Source of the DNA: Asterochloris sp. CNOR1
Lineage: Eukaryota > Chlorophyta > Trebouxiophyceae > Trebouxiales > Trebouxiaceae
Direction of reading: 5' to 3'
Length of the DNA stretch: 64,000 nt
Assembly: GCA_963969365.1 (NCBI GenBank)
Contig: OZ017755.1
Location: 1,302,001 to 1,366,000 of the forward strand
Below, one piece after another: positions 25,489-39,700 of the stretch; position 1 is the stretch's first letter; each line of letters begins with the position of its first letter. Below the pieces are notes generated by a model that saw nothing but the letters and a program-made list of their open reading frames with translations, ran no database searches and was not told where the DNA came from. A program made the translations under genes and the position numbers.

Positions 25489-26984
25489 TCAACTGAACTC
25501 TTTGCACTTCCAAAGGCCATCGTTAAGGTAGTGGGCGATGTCCACCCCAATGCCTGAGTTGACGTCCCGCATCTCTCTTGTGGACAGCTTGGTCACACCC
25601 ACTGCCAAGGCGTGCTCCTTGCCCTCAGCATAGATTGCGACAGGCATGCCAGCCTCAACCTGCAGGTGTTATGATGCCATCTCGTCAGGCTAGAGTTTGC
25701 AGTAAGCATGTTGCTGGCAGGCTTGTGCACAGTGCATGAGTAGGCACCTTGATGACTCGCGGAGCTCTGCTTGCAGTCGACAGGGTGCAAAAGTACCTGC
25801 TGCTGTAGCGCATGCTGGTTTTGCAATGCTGCTGTGATCACCTCTTCATGTATTGTGGCACCAGGCGAGGTGAGTCCCCGGCACATGATGTTTGCGCCCG
25901 ACATCACAAACTTGATGGCACCTGCAGGCAGGTGCATGAGAGGTGATGCAGGAGCCTAAGCTGCAGGAGGGCACCTACAGTACCCTGATTGAAAAGAGAG
26001 AGCTGCAAAGTCTTTGCCGCCAGTACGCCCTTGCCCACAGGCTGCACGGACAGAGTCCAGACAAACAGCCCTGTGCTATGCTTGTATCTCCTAGGCGGCA
26101 GACCAGAGCAGATGCACTGCCATAACATACAGCTCACCAGCATCCACGCGTAGTTTGACCATCATGTCTGGGTACTGGTGCAGCAGGCGCAGGGTGGGGA
26201 ACCAGGGGCCGTCCCGCTCGGCAAAGAAAACTGGGATGTTGTTGAGTACCAGCACCTGCACATGGTCTGGCCTGCAGCCCGGAGCGGTGCTGCATCAGGG
26301 AGTGCCCCTCATGCAGGTGCAGGGCGGCACTCAGCCTCACGCACGGCTGCCAGTCACCACCAGGGATGCGCCAAAAAGCAAGCAAGGACCAATTGCTGTT
26401 GAAAGGCCATAGCATCACAAGGCTGTGCTTGTGACATGCATCACAGCATTCAAGAGCTCTCGAGGTCTCCTGGCATGCCACACCAGCACATGCACCCATT
26501 GCACATGCCCAATGCACATGTGGGGCAGGCCTCTCACTATACACAGGGCAATGTCCAGCCCTTGCAGCTGCCTGTGTTAGGCTGTACGCCGTACACGTGT
26601 GCCACACGACTTCCAAATATGCGTGCCACACAGCGCCCGACAACGACTCACAGCTTGGCAAGTGCTGCCTGCTCCTTCTTTGGCAAAACTGCATCAATGA
26701 TCTGCTTCTCCTCCACTATGGGGTACAGCTCACATATCTTAGCTGCACAGGAGAGAGGGAAGCCGCTTAGCAGCACTGTGCAGGTAGCACAGCATGCAGT
26801 CCTGCAGAGCTGCGGAGTTTGTGCCAGCAGCATTGTGCAGATTGCAGCCTGGCTGCATCAGAGCCTCATGGCAAAAAACCAAGGTGAGCCAGACATAGCT
26901 TCACCCACATCTGATGCCGCGCTGAATCGAAGACTTGATTTGGTTTTGGGTGGACACGTCCTCGGTTGTGAACTTCTTGAACAT
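25489..26984 (-). CDS. MCTS1: MCTS1/MCT-1-like translation factor with PUA domain, 198 aa, 5 exons
   Basis: MCTS1 pairs with DENR and works on the 40S subunit in recycling and re-initiation. Exons: 26984-26909, 26742-26652, 26271-26138, 25921-25797, 25659-25489; 597 nt, phases consistent. It starts with MFKKFTTEDVSTQNQIKSS, matching the family start MFKKF. The N-terminal domain continues with QIIDAVLPKKEQAALAKL and VLVLNNIPVFFAERDGPWF. The hallmark IKFVMSGANIMCRGLTSPG block opens the PUA domain, which continues AIYAEGKEHALAVGVTKLS and ends with HYLNDGLWKCKEFS. The protein is about 17 aa longer than the human one because of an insert after the TSPG block (HEEVITAALQNQHALQQQ). It lies tail-to-tail with SerRS (146 bp) and head-to-head with the ABCG gene. 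A companion DENR gene is not in the window. Confidence 0.94.
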
Positions 26985-27754
26985 ATGCCCCACAGGGGCA
27001 GCCTAACTCAGAGGCTCTTGCAGCTTGCAACTGCTGGCTGCTGAAAAGCTGCAGGCCTGGTGGGAAGCAGTGATGTCCTCAGATGTCGGCTTTGGCTGCC
27101 TTTCAGAGGACAAAGGCAGCAGACAGCGACCTGTCCTGCTGAGTGGCCCAAACTAACTGAAGCCTCTCTCCCAGGCCCTGACAGGCCTATGTCTCTGCTT
27201 CCGTTTCTCCCTCACTAGGTCATGCTGGAGGCGCCCAGCCTATCTGGGACACATTCGACGAGCGTTGGGAATGATCTTGGTCTTCTGTGTACAGTGAAGG
27301 GCGGTCTGATGCCAGCAATGGCTGTGTTTAACCCCCATGGCAGGCCTTGGTTGCACAATGTATTAAGAGACCTCCCTGGTTTCAGACATGCCTACAGCCT
27401 GCAATTTCGTGTGCTGAGAGACTATGCAGCCCGTCTGGACACCCAGCTGGTACTTTCAACAATCTGCACCATATCTTGCAACTCTGCTACTCAGTCTGTT
27501 TGCTTAGCAGACAGCTGCACTTTGTTGGTATCACATGCTCGGCAGAAGATAGTCAACGTTTTATCACTTCCTTTCTCCCCAACGTAAAACCGATGGATCA
27601 GTAGTGAGCGACGGTGACTGTACAATCGGAACTCAGGAGCCGAGAGGGGGAGCTGGGTGCCTCTCTGCCATACTGATCATAGTCGCCACGGCTGACTCGA
27701 CACAATTCATGCTCCGGGGCAGTCTTCTGTGACTGGCCCAGTCAGCAGGACAGC
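26985..27754. promoter_or_regulatory. Intergenic region between MCTS1 and ABCG starts
   Basis: These 770 bp separate two divergent genes and should hold both promoters and 5' UTRs. The open frame at 27222-27587 does not look coding. I see no repeat or motif that I would name. Confidence 0.4.
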
Positions 27755-30700
27755 ATGGACCCCGCAGGTGAGTGTGCACGATTCTGAGGAGGATGTGCTT
27801 TGTCACATCAAAGTGCTGCAAGTCCGGTCCCGTGTACTCGCTGTCTGACCAGGTAGATGTATCACAAGCAGAACGACATGGCATGCAGAAGTCTAATGCA
27901 TGCCTCTCTTCAGCTCCATGTGGAGCCTCAAAAGTGCTTGCCATGGTGTGCTTCTGTGATAGGCTGGAGGTGCACGCACATGCTGCAGAGGGGAGCTCTC
28001 AGCGCATGGCATTGTTGGCAAATTCTGCTCCGTGGCGGCACGCACCTCACGTCGCCAGGCATGCCACAAAGGATTGCCCTTGCATGTCAGCTGCTTTATC
28101 CTGCAGGTGCAGGCTGAGAGCCCGCAGCGCATTAGTTGACATGGCCCTGCAGTGATCTGCTATTTTGAACACTGCCAAGGTACACCAGCCTGCTGGGGTG
28201 ATTTCAATCATGTGCCTGCAGTGACGGGTCGCGAGGCTCCTGAGGCAAACAATGCTGCCAATGAGCCCAGGGGCAAGGCCGTCGATGCCTTTGACGAGCT
28301 CAATCAGTCTGGAATGGCTCAAGTCGACACTCACAAGGCAAGCTTTGCACCACAGACTGTGTCTGCTGCACTTCTGCGGCAGCAGGAGCCTTTTGATGCC
28401 TGCCAGCTGCAGCAGGCGCCTCTGGAGGCAGACCCTCCACCACTGTAGCATGGACAGACTCCAGTGCAGCGGGGTGGAAGCGGCCACTGCCTGCCAGTTG
28501 CAGCAAGCGCTTCTGCTGGGGCGATGCTGGGTGCTGCAGGACAGGCGGCAGGCTGTGCAGGTCATGCCCGGCAATGCATCAGACCTCAGCCAACATGGCA
28601 TGGTGCCCGGTTTGAACTATTCCAGTACAGCTGCAGGAATGCTGTCGTGCCAAGGCCTGGCTTTGAGCAGCTCAACACGGCAGCTGTCTGGGTACAGGAC
28701 TGCAGGAATGCAGTCACAACTGTCAGATGTTTCCGTTCCCAACAGGCCTTTGGGCAAGGCAGCCTGCAAGTGCCTTCTGGCAAGGGAGCCTGCAAGTACC
28801 TTCTGGCAAGGCAGCCTGCAAATACCTTCTGGCAAGGCAGCCCTGCAGAACCTGCTGCATATGAGTCTATTATGCTGCTGCTGAATTCCACAAGAGGGCT
28901 CAAGCTGAGCCCGCCCACGAGAGGGCTTCAGCTCAGCCCGCCTGCCTGCCCCTGCAGGTGCTGCTGCACAAGGAGGATGCCAAGGACGGGGAGGAGAAGA
29001 CCAGGGTGGTCGACCTCAACAAGCTCACCCGCAAGGATAAGGAGTTCATTGTGGAACGGGCACTGGAGGTGAGTTGCATGTTACCGACATTCCCCTTGTA
29101 GGTGTCGACACTGGCGATCTTTGGCAAAGCAGCTGCCTGCATAGCCCCCACGAATGGGTTGCGCCATGGTGTGTCAGGGATCCCACCTGGCTGCATAGCC
29201 CGCCAGAGGTGGCAGTGCTGCCGAGTTGCAGGGTCAAGGAGTTCCATTTGTAGCGAGTACTGGGGGTGGCAGCACCTCAGAAGGCCCCTCAGTCCGATGA
29301 TGCTGGCTGTGCACATGCTGGTCGCCGACGGCATCTGGCATGCTGCTCACAAGACAATGATATATTTCAAACTGCTTGGCACAGCATGTGCTGCAGGCCC
29401 TCTAGCGAAGTGATGCCCTGGCACCTGCTGCAGGTCCATGACTTGTGCACATGCAAAGGGTGCTGGGGCGACTTGCAAGAACTCCTCTCACCTGCTGCAG
29501 GCCAGGATCAGGAGCAGATCGCCAGAACTCGCAAGCTTCATGGCCTGTAGGGCTCTGTGTCGAGGGCGTTCTCATCTTGAGCCAGTGCAGCGGCTGCTTC
29601 CCTCAGCAATGCTTGAAAGTTCATTTGCCCTGTTGCAGGCCCATGACCAGGATGCAGAGAGGCTGTACCGCAAGCTCAAAGCACGCCAGGAGCGGGTGGG
29701 CATTGAGCAGCCCTCCATGGAGGTTCGCTTTGAGGACCTCAAAGTAGAGGCCAAGGTGTATGTGGGCAACCGGGCTGTGCCCACAGTCATCAACTCCTAT
29801 CGGAACTTTGTCGAGGTCAGTTCCAGGGACGCTGCTTTCATAGCTGCTGCCGGTGATTTCTTGGGGGCCAGGGAGGTGCCATGAGGCCCAGAGTAGAGCT
29901 TGGGTCCGCTGTTGAGCCTGTGCCCACAGTCTTGCAAGGCTCCTCTAACATGTTATTGAGAAGGTGGTTGCTGGCAGATATCTGCATGAGAGCCATCTTG
30001 GTGACAGCCAGAGTACTAAGCAAGTTGCCAGTGTACTCAAAAGTCCTGCTGTACCTCTGCAAGAATAGGTGTTCAGATTTGCTGCATGCATGGGAATGGA
30101 GCTGGGCTGTGTATGCAGAAGCCACTGTGCAAGAGTGCTCGGAACCTTGCACAACAAAAAACCTTGTTCAGCATGGCAGCAGAGGTTTTGGAGCCCACAG
30201 CTTTCTGGGCCTGGTGTGCATTCTCATAGGCCACTGCCAAGGGCTAAGCAGTGCCTGCCATGCATCTGGTAGGGCAGGATCACTTTGACTTAACTGCTGC
30301 TAGTGCCACTGCTCTGTGAGCGCTCCCTGGCTTGGCTCTGCGAAGCATGCTGGGGCACTGCAATGAGACTTAGCATGGATCTGCTGCTGCTGCTCTGCAC
30401 AATAACACTGTCCTGCCACGGATCAGACCCATGTCAACAAGACAGTTCACTGCTGCCACAGCCCTAGCGTGGGCGCGCTGCCTCCATTGGGTGCAGAGCT
30501 TCACACAGCACCCATACTGAGCAGCTTGCTTTCGCATGTATGAGGACACTGTGGAAAAGATTTTTGTATCGAATACCAGAAGCCACTGCATGAATGCAAT
30601 GCTTGTGTTCTGCTTGGAGGCTCCCTTGTCTGTGCAGGACACAATGGTACCATGTAGCGCTGCTGGCGTCACCTGTCTGCTTATCTCCCTGGGCTGCCCA

Positions 30701-33700
30701 AGTCATCCTGCACTTGCGTGAGCTGTCAAGCACGTCTCAACATGTATGGTGCTGCCCTGCAGGATATCCTGGACAAGGTGCACCTGCGCAACACCAACAA
30801 GCGCAGATTCACAATCCTGAACAGCGTCAGCGGAGTCATCAAGCCAGGCGTGTTCACGCTGCTCCTAGGGCCTCCCGGATCGGGAAAGACCACTCTGCTG
30901 ACCGCCCTGGCTGGCAAGCTTCAGGGCGTAGGTGGCGTGAAGGTGCGAGGGGCTGACCTCCCGAACCATTGCTGTGCCCTCTGCAATGCCGGACGAGGCC
31001 CTTGCCCCACCCTGCTCGCAGACCTGGCGGTCAGGCTGCAAGCAGTTGCACTGAATGACAGGGAACGCTCAATGGCAGGACTCTGCATCCCTGAAGGTCA
31101 GCAATGAGGTCAGGCGCATCTTGTCAAACACCTGTGCAGCGTGTGCTGGCAGTTGCACATTGAGGTGCATGAAATAATAAGCTGCAAGCTGATGAGGAGG
31201 ACCCGCCTGCTTGCAATGCGGCTAAATGCAGTGCGTTTCCCCCTCTGCCTGCAGACCACTGGCAGGGTCACCTACAATGGCAAAGCCTTCAAGGACTTTC
31301 TGCCCCAGAGGACAGCCGCCTACATTGACCAGGTGGACAACCACTACCCCGAGCTTACTGTGCGGGAGACCTTTGACTTTGCAGCCAGGACGCAAGGTGA
31401 GATGCCCACCCACGTGCTGGGCCTTGGGCCGCCAGCACTTGTCTTTGCTGCAAGGACCCACATCTATCTGCCCTGCTCAGTGAGCGGCCATCTTGTGGCA
31501 GCCAAGGGACATGAATGTGCAGCCTGGGCACAAGACGCCTGCATGCTCTCATCTCGCTGACACTGTGTAGCTGGTGGGCAATTTGTGTGTCAGACATGGC
31601 GCGGGGGCAGCGGCACGGCAACTGCCGGGCAGCATGTGCGGGACATCCTGACTGAAGTTGCGGCCTGAGGAATGATCTTGGCCATGCTGCAGGGGCTGGC
31701 CTGCTGCCAGACCTGCTGCAGGAGATCAGACGGCGAGAGAAGGAGCAGGGGATCGAGCCTGACTGGGAGATTGATGCCTTCATGAAGGTGCGTAGTGATT
31801 GTGGTGAACTTTGTACGCCTTGTGGTGCTTGTGTGGCATGCACACCATGGTGTGCATTCAGGAGTGTCATTCATTTATCAGCTTGAGGTCTGGCCTGGCT
31901 CATGAGCTCAGCCCCTTACAAAATCTGCACTGCAGCGCAGGCGGGATCGCCACAGTACTCCGCCAGCAGACCTGAACATGGACTGCTCAGGTGGCTCTCT
32001 ACTGCTGTTGGTGGTGGCGCTGACTTAGGCCCTAGTAGGACCTGCATACGCAATGCTCAGCAGCTGTGCTGCTGCTGCTGCAGGCCTCAGTGCGCGAGGG
32101 CAAGCGCGAGTCCATCACAACAGACTTGATCCTGAAGCTGCTGGCACTGGACGTGTGCAGCGAGACCCCCATCGGCAACCAGATGATCCGGGGTGTTAGT
32201 GGGGGCCAGCGCAAGCGTGTCACCACAGGAGAGATGATGGTTGGGCCCAAGTCGGTGCTTCTCATGGACGAGGTAGGTGATGTACATTTCCAACTGAATC
32301 CTTCAAGCTGCTGGTCTTTTGACAGCAAGTTGGCCTCCCAGAGTACAGGTCAAAGGGAGCTTTGGGGGTCAGCTGAAGCTCTCACGTACAGGCCTCATCT
32401 ATTGTTTGACGACACGCTGTGAAGTGCTGGCAGTGAAGTGTGGTGCAAGTGCTGGACACAGGCCCCAGGAGGTCTGGTCTGTCAGGACGCCTGTGCTCCT
32501 GCATTCCATGCACAAGGCAGCTGGGTGCCTAGCTGATTCAAGTGTTGCATCACCTGTTGAAAGGCACACCAGTGAATCTTGCACTGCAGAGAGCAATCTG
32601 AACCTGCTGCTGCACCGCGCTGCATATGAGCACAGCTTTGATAGCATCACTTCATCAGGCTTTCTGGCAGAGGTAATTGGTGTTGCACTCCTCGCAGCTA
32701 GTCCTGGATCTGTGCTTACAGGGCACTGCCCTGCCCTGCAGATCAGCACCGGCCTGGACAGCAGCAACACCTTCCAGATCGTACGCTGCATTCGTGACTT
32801 TGTGCACCTGCGCCAGGCCACAGTGCTGATGGCGCTGCTGCAGCCTGCACCCGAGACATACGAGCTCTTCGATGATGTGCTGCTGCTCTCTGAAGGTGAG
32901 GTGGTAGTGCAGTGCTGTGTTGTTGTGCTGCTGCTTGTTGAGGGTGGGCATGTCTTAGGATGTGTGTTCTTGTGTGGCGGCTGGATGGGCACAGCAAAGC
33001 CCCTGTCAGGGCTGGGCTTGTGTGCTCCAGCCTCTGATGTGGGCACAGGTGAGCACGACGGGCCTGTGCACTGCCTGTGTTGGAATGGGCCCAAATCAGA
33101 ATAGATAGGGGCAGTCAGAAACAGTGCAGCCGTCAGTTGCCTGCTGCACAGGCTGCCTCAACAATGACGTCAGCGTCAGCGCAGCTGTGCTGTATGTTTC
33201 CAAATTCATTGACAGCCTGCAGGTCACCCCATCAACCAGGGCCCACTCTAGGCTTCCGTGTGCTGTGAGCGCCAGGTTCTCTCCATGCCTGTGCCATACT
33301 GAGGACTGTGACTGTTTGCCCTCTGTAGGTCACGTCATCTACCATGGCCCAGTCAACAATGTGATGGACTTTTTTGAGGGCCAGGGCTTCCGCATCCCCG
33401 AGCGCAAGGGCATCCCAGACTTCCTGCAGGAGGTGACCAGCTACAAGGACCAGGCGGTGAGTCTCGTCTGGGTTGGTTTGGGTTCTTGTTGCCTCTGACT
33501 TCCTGTCTGCCCTAGGATGCTGCGTGCGATTCAGCTGTTGTGCAGTGCGTTCTGGACCAGGGGGGGGACTGCCTGCAAATGTGCATGTTGCTAAGTCGTG
33601 GGGGACTTTCAACTGGCCACTGCTGGTAATTGATAAAATTAACCATTCCAACTTGCAGAGAAAGTACAACAGCAGGGATGCCTCAGTGTCAATGCAACTT

Positions 33701-36700
33701 GCGTCAGCAGCCAGCAGGACATCAGGCACCTCATACAGGCTGGGGGCAACCTGACTCTCTGCCTATCAGAACACGACTGCAATCATCAGCTTCCTCGTTC
33801 AGCCTGCAGCAGTGGTGCCATGACTTGGGGAAGCACACATTATTCAGCAGCAAGCCCCAGCCCTGGTCCCTCATCCAGGCTTTACCCTGTACCTGTACCT
33901 GCAGCGCTGCTTGCCTGCTGAGGATCAGCTCAACTATCAGTACCCTGTGCGTGTCCTGCCCCTGCCCCAGCAATGCAGACTTCCAGCAACAAGTGTTTCT
34001 GGCTCTGCTGCAGCAATACTGGCATGGACGCGAAAAGCACCAGTATGTGGGTGTGGCCCACTTTGCTGAAGCTTTCCGGCGTACCATGGGCAAGGAGAGC
34101 GTAGAGTACTTGCAAACGCCCTACCAGCCCCCCAATGACCAGTGCATGAAGGCGCTGCAGACCAGGACTTACGCCCTGCCAGGTAGGCTGCACATGTGAA
34201 TGAAGGCTTTGCAGTCTCGGTGCAGATCTCTTGACAGCTGCGCATCACTGCATGGCTGTAGCAATCTTAGAAGGTCCAATTTGACCAACGCCTAGAGGCG
34301 CTGCAGACCAGGACCTGTGCCTGCCAGGTGGATAAGCCCTGCACTGACTGCCTTTGGCATCACAGTTGCCAGCGTGGCCCATGTACTTGCATGTGCACTC
34401 TGCATCTGATGATGCATGTGTGTGTGGTGAATGCCTCAGCAGGCTGAGTCCTACACTGTGGCCGGGTCACACCTGCTCCACCAGCATGCAGCGTGTTGCG
34501 CAGGGCACCTGCTCTGGCTTATGCATGCTGACCCCTCCCTCTGGCAGCAAGCTGGAATAAAGCCAGTGCATTCCACCACCCTCGTGCTTGTTACGAGTGT
34601 GCCTGATGTGCAGGGAGCTTGCGCGTGACTCCAGCTGGACAGCTGGTGTGTCTGATCTGCAGGACGCTTCAGGTTTCCAGGCTTGACAGGCTGTGTGCGT
34701 GGTCTGCAGGGCTCAAGCGTTTCAAGGCGCTTATGAGACGCGAAGTCATTCTGGTGCAGCGTACTCTGTTCATCTATTACTTCAAGACGTCACAGGTCGT
34801 CATTATGGTGAGTCTGCCCTGCCGCAGCGCGCTGGAGCAGCTTATGCTCTTTCCCTTAACTCACGTGGTCTCTGCTCAGCTGTACCGCAGCTGGCGACCT
34901 GCCAAGAATGCAGTGTGTCTATGGGGATGTCATGTCATTTTGCTGGCTCCTGCATGTGGTTGCTTGCACCCAAGCTGTGTTCGCAAAAGTGCGATCGTTG
35001 CTGGAGTGTAGTTGCAACCTGCAGGCCCTGATTTCTGCTACTTTGTACCTGCGCACCCACATCCATCCAGTCAGCCCTCAAGATGGCAATGAGATCTTGG
35101 GCTACCTTTTCTTCACCAGTGAGCGCTGTTCACAGTGCTATCCTGCGCCATGCACAGTACTTTATCATGGCAACGCACCCTGCCTGCAGGTTGCTGCTGC
35201 ATCACAAACCTCCGCCTGCGCTCTTTGTTGGCCAACTAGGAGCACACTCAAATGCTGATTATGCTGTGCAGTGTGCTGCCTCACCCAGCAGCCAACCCAT
35301 GTGTCCCTTGCTGTCCTGCAGTGCTCATCATGCTCTTCAATGGTATTGCCGAGATGAGCATGACAGTGGAGCGACTGTCGGTCTTCCACAAGCAGCGCAA
35401 TAATCACTTTTACGACGCCTTCTCCTTTGTCATGCCTGGCACCATCATGAGGCTGCCCTACTCCCTGCTGGAGGCAGTGGTGTGGACTGTGCTCAGCTAC
35501 TTCCCTGTGGGCCTGGCTGGGCAGCCTGACAGGTAAGCATTTGGCCGACAAGGGCACCTCTCTCACATGCATCCTTGTCGCTGTGGCTGCTTTTGGGACG
35601 AGGCACCTGCCTGCTTTCATCTGAGGAGTGAGACCGCTGCCAATCAGCATGCATAGTTGTGCAACTGCACAGCCGCTCAGCACTGTGAATAGCTGCTGTG
35701 GCTCCCATGAGCCACCAGGACCCGCCTCACCAAATTGCTGCCCCCGCTCCCCGCCTTTTACACCCCAGATGGTCACCTAAAAACATTTGTCTTCGCTAAA
35801 TTCCCTGATGCAGTCAAAAAGCCTGCCTGTATCCTTAGCCAGGCCCTTGCATCTTGCAGGTTCTTCATGTTCCTGGTCGTGTGCTTCCTCATGCACTCCT
35901 GGTCTGTCAGCCTCTTCCGCATGATTGGAGCGCTGGCCAGGAACATCGTTGTGGCCAATGCCATTGGTTCCCTGGCCATGCTGGGCATCTTCCTGATGGG
36001 TGGCTTTGTCATTGCTAAGCCCAACATCCACCCCTGGGTCGTCTGGATCTACTGGTGAACCTGGCGAGGCCCTGCGGTTTTTTTCACTTTGTGCTTCAGC
36101 ACAAAGGCCTCACCTTTTGTAGTTGCAGCCCGTGGCTTGGCTTAGTGTGTGCTGGGATGAACCACCATCACAGCTTCAGCTGGCCCTGCACATGCAGAGC
36201 CCTGCGGCCATGCTGCTGCACATGTTCTCAAGCATGTGCTGAGCTGTCAGCAGCTGCTGAACTGAATTGCCTGAGTGCACTGCCCCTTTGCTGGGCCAAG
36301 CCCTCGATGCCTGCAGGGCCAACCCTCTGGCGTATGCGCAGCGAGCTGTTGTCATCAATGAGTTCACGGCAGGTGACCTGAAGCACCCTGTTTGCTGACT
36401 GCCTGGGTGTAATGATTTTTTAGCAACATTGGGCTACTCTGCAGAGCCTGATGCCTGCTGTGCACCTTAGCTGCACCAACATCTGACGCCTGCTGATCCT
36501 CAGGAGCGACTACTGTCTGAAGAGCACTGGCAGAACAGCTCATTGCTGATGCCTGCTGCTGCTTGCAGGCCATTGGCAGGACAAGCGCTACCCCTATGAC
36601 ACTAGCATGAGTCTGGGAGATGGCGTCCTGAAGAGTCGTGGCTTTTCAAACCACTACTGGTGGTGCTGGGTGGGCATCGGCGTGCTCATCATGGGCAATG

Positions 36701-39700
36701 TCATCTTCAACATCGGCCTGATTGCTGCACACGCCTACCTGCCACGTGAGTCATGCTGCTGCCTTGTGCTTGAGTCAGGCTGCTTTCTTACGTTTCTAGG
36801 CATGCCTGCACGGGGCTTCTGCCCTCAAGAAATGTCACGGAAGTGTTGTGTGCCCAAGTAGCATGCACATCTCTCAGCTGCAATCCTCAGATACTGCTGA
36901 CAGCACAGCATGCTGCTTGTGCTCTGCTGGGTCCTGTTCAGCAGCACACAGCTCCACCTCTGAAGAGCCCCAACATGCAACATGATCATGCCTGCCTGCT
37001 TCTCTGTAGCTTGGGGCTGCAGCTTCCTTCCTGCAGGCAAATGGCTAGTCGGCAGAAGAGGATTCCTTGTCAATGATGCAGAGATGCCCGTCTCCCTTCC
37101 TGCAGAAGGCAGGAGTCTGTCAGCAGCAGGACTCCCTTTGACACTGCTGAGCACCCCTTTTTGCATGCTTGTTGGGAATGCCTGTCAGCAACAGCTGCCT
37201 TACTTTGGGGTTTTGCAGATATCTTCCTGGCAGTCCTGCAGGAAAGCATCGGCCAGCAGCTGGGATCCTTTCATTGAGTTCACGGCACACAAGATGCATA
37301 CCTGCTGCCACACAAAGGCCACCTGCTGACTGGGGCTCTCAGCATTAATTGACAGACACCAGGCCACCTCGTATCCATGCCTACAGCCCAAAGCCATATC
37401 AGCTAACCTCAGCTGGTGCTGCCTGCTTGTATGCCCAGACTCACAGGCCCTGCCTGCCTGCCTGTAGCCTGGAACTCCAACAAGGCTGTTGTCTCGGACG
37501 AGTCTCTGAAGGACCGGGCAGTGGCTCTGCACGGCGACGGTGCGGGCGACGGGCTGGCCCAACAGGCTCCCATGCGCAAGGGGGACAGCAAGGGCAGCCT
37601 GGAGCTGTCCTCCAGCAAGCACCTGCAAGTGAGCTGTTGCTACACATGATGCAGTGCAGGCTGTCTGTGGTCTAGCCAGTGCAAGGGGGTAGAGCAGGGA
37701 GGGCAAGGGCAGCCTGGAGTTGTTGGTGCAAGCAGCCTGCTTGTGTCAGGCGTTGTTGTGCCTGGCTGCACTTTTCTGCAGCCTAGTCGTGCCTGTGTTG
37801 CCTCTTGCTGGAGCTGTTCCGATCACGATCAGGCAACCAGGCTGAGTTCTCTTTCAGCCAGTCGCAGCCAGCAGGGAGCAGGCAGAAACCTTTGCTTGGC
37901 GTCATGTTTTGCTGCACCTGCGGTTTGTTGTGCTTCAGGGTTCTATGCTGGCATAGAGGTTTACAGTGCGCCGTTGTTCTTTGGAATTGGGCTGAGCCTG
38001 TGCCCTGCATGATGCTGGCCTAGGCTGCCTTTTGCTGTGCTCAGGGTGGTTGTGCAATTGCCCCCAAAGGTGCTGTTCTGCTGCACATGCTGCCTATGAC
38101 TGAAAAATAGACTGCTGTGCAGGGGGGTCATGAAAATGGCCACACCAACGGACGCCACAATGTTTTAAATGAAATTGGGAACCCTGAGGTTGACCTCGAG
38201 AGTGGCGAGGCTGCCTCCTCACTAAACTCCTCAGGTGACGGGCTGTCATGGATGCCTCCACTGTCCTAAGCGGTGCACAATCCTTCAAACCTTGCCATGC
38301 TTGCCGAGCTGGTTGCATCGTTGGAAGCCACCTGCATGGCCTCTGCTATCACAGCAGCTGTCAGGCCCCGCAGCTCACATCCTACTCAGCACCATGATCA
38401 GGCACCTGAGGCTGGCTACCATGTTGTAGCAACGCACATTATGTAGCCAACTCTGCAGGGTTGCCCTCAATTTGATCAAATCCTGTGCGTCATGTTTTGC
38501 TGGCCTTCCCAGCAAACTGTTCAGGCAAGGCAGTGTTCAACTCAGCCTTTTCCAAGCATCTCAAATCCACGCTGCTAACATGCCCTTGCAGACGGCACAA
38601 ACAGGCTGGAGTCCTACCCAGTGGCCTCTCTTCCAGCGTCTCGCATGCCCAGCAACACTGGGGACCAAGCCCCTGGTACTGGGCTGGCCTCAGTTGAAGA
38701 GCAGCAGCAGCCAGATGGCACTGCCTCACGCCGCCAGTCAGCTTCCGGCGGTCCCCCTTCATCCCGCAGGGGCCGAGAGAGCTTTGTGCAGAGAATGAGC
38801 GGCAGCCAAAAGAGGTTCAGCGGCGAGCACCAACGGGCATCTCAGGACGGCCGCCAGCCTGGGGACGCGCGGCGCGGTATGGGCTCCTGGCGGGGCAGCG
38901 GCAAAGCAAGTGAGCAGCAGCCTGCCTGGTGCACCCCTGTTGCGCCTGCTTGATGTATGGAGGGAGGTCGGGCAGGCCTTGGCGCAGCACAATGTCCTGG
39001 CCATGCATCAGCAAAGCACTCTTTCGGCAGCCATCAGTGCTGTTGAGCCAAGTCATTGTCTGACACAACCATGTTGCAGCTGCAATGCTGTACCACTGGG
39101 TGGGTGCATGTCCATATTACAGCATGAGCTCCTTCAGGGGCAGCAACTCAGCTCGTGGGTGTGCTGCTCTCGGGCGCAGTATGTTGGCACAGTCACATTT
39201 CTGTGGGCCAGGATCCATCTGTGGGAAGACAATGTTAGGAGAGGGCTGGAAGCGTGCAGGTGACTTGTTGGTATGCTGACCTGGTGGCCTCTGGACCTGC
39301 AGGCCGGCGCGAGGTCACAGGCAGGGGCATGGTTCTGCCCTTTGAGCCCATGACTATGACCTTCAAGGACGTGCACTACTATGTGGAGATCCCCAAGGTG
39401 GGCACAAGTCTGGCACTTCTGAATCACAAGTGGTGCAATGTCTTTCGTCTGGCAGATTAGCCACAAGTCCTGTGAAGCAGCAGGAGGCAGCGGATGGGCT
39501 ACGTGGTGCGCCTGCGCGGTGGGAACAGTCGCATCAATCTATTTAGAACAGCCCACACAATTTGGTTCCCTGCCTGCTGCAGGAGGCAGCCAAGGATCGG
39601 GAGCATGTGCACCTGGAAGGGAAGAAGCACATGCTAGAGTTGCTGCAGGGCATAGACGGGGCATTCAGGCCTGGGGTGCTCACCTCTCTCATGGTGCGCC

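Larger units (their letters stand above)
28338..28957 (+). other. GC-AG intron (ABCG intron 2) containing minisatellites
   Basis: The donor is CACAAG|GCAAGC and the acceptor is CCCTGCAG|GTGCTG. The phase-0 join links QVDTHK to [13 protein letters not shown]. The alternative read-through continues open to a stop at 28448 and would truncate the protein after about 80 aa. Confidence 0.75.

Noticed and set aside
32319-33104. 261-aa plus-strand open frame across ABCG introns
   Set aside because: Only the part at 32742-32895 matches the transporter. The flanks do not, and they interrupt the invariant [11 protein letters not shown] junction.
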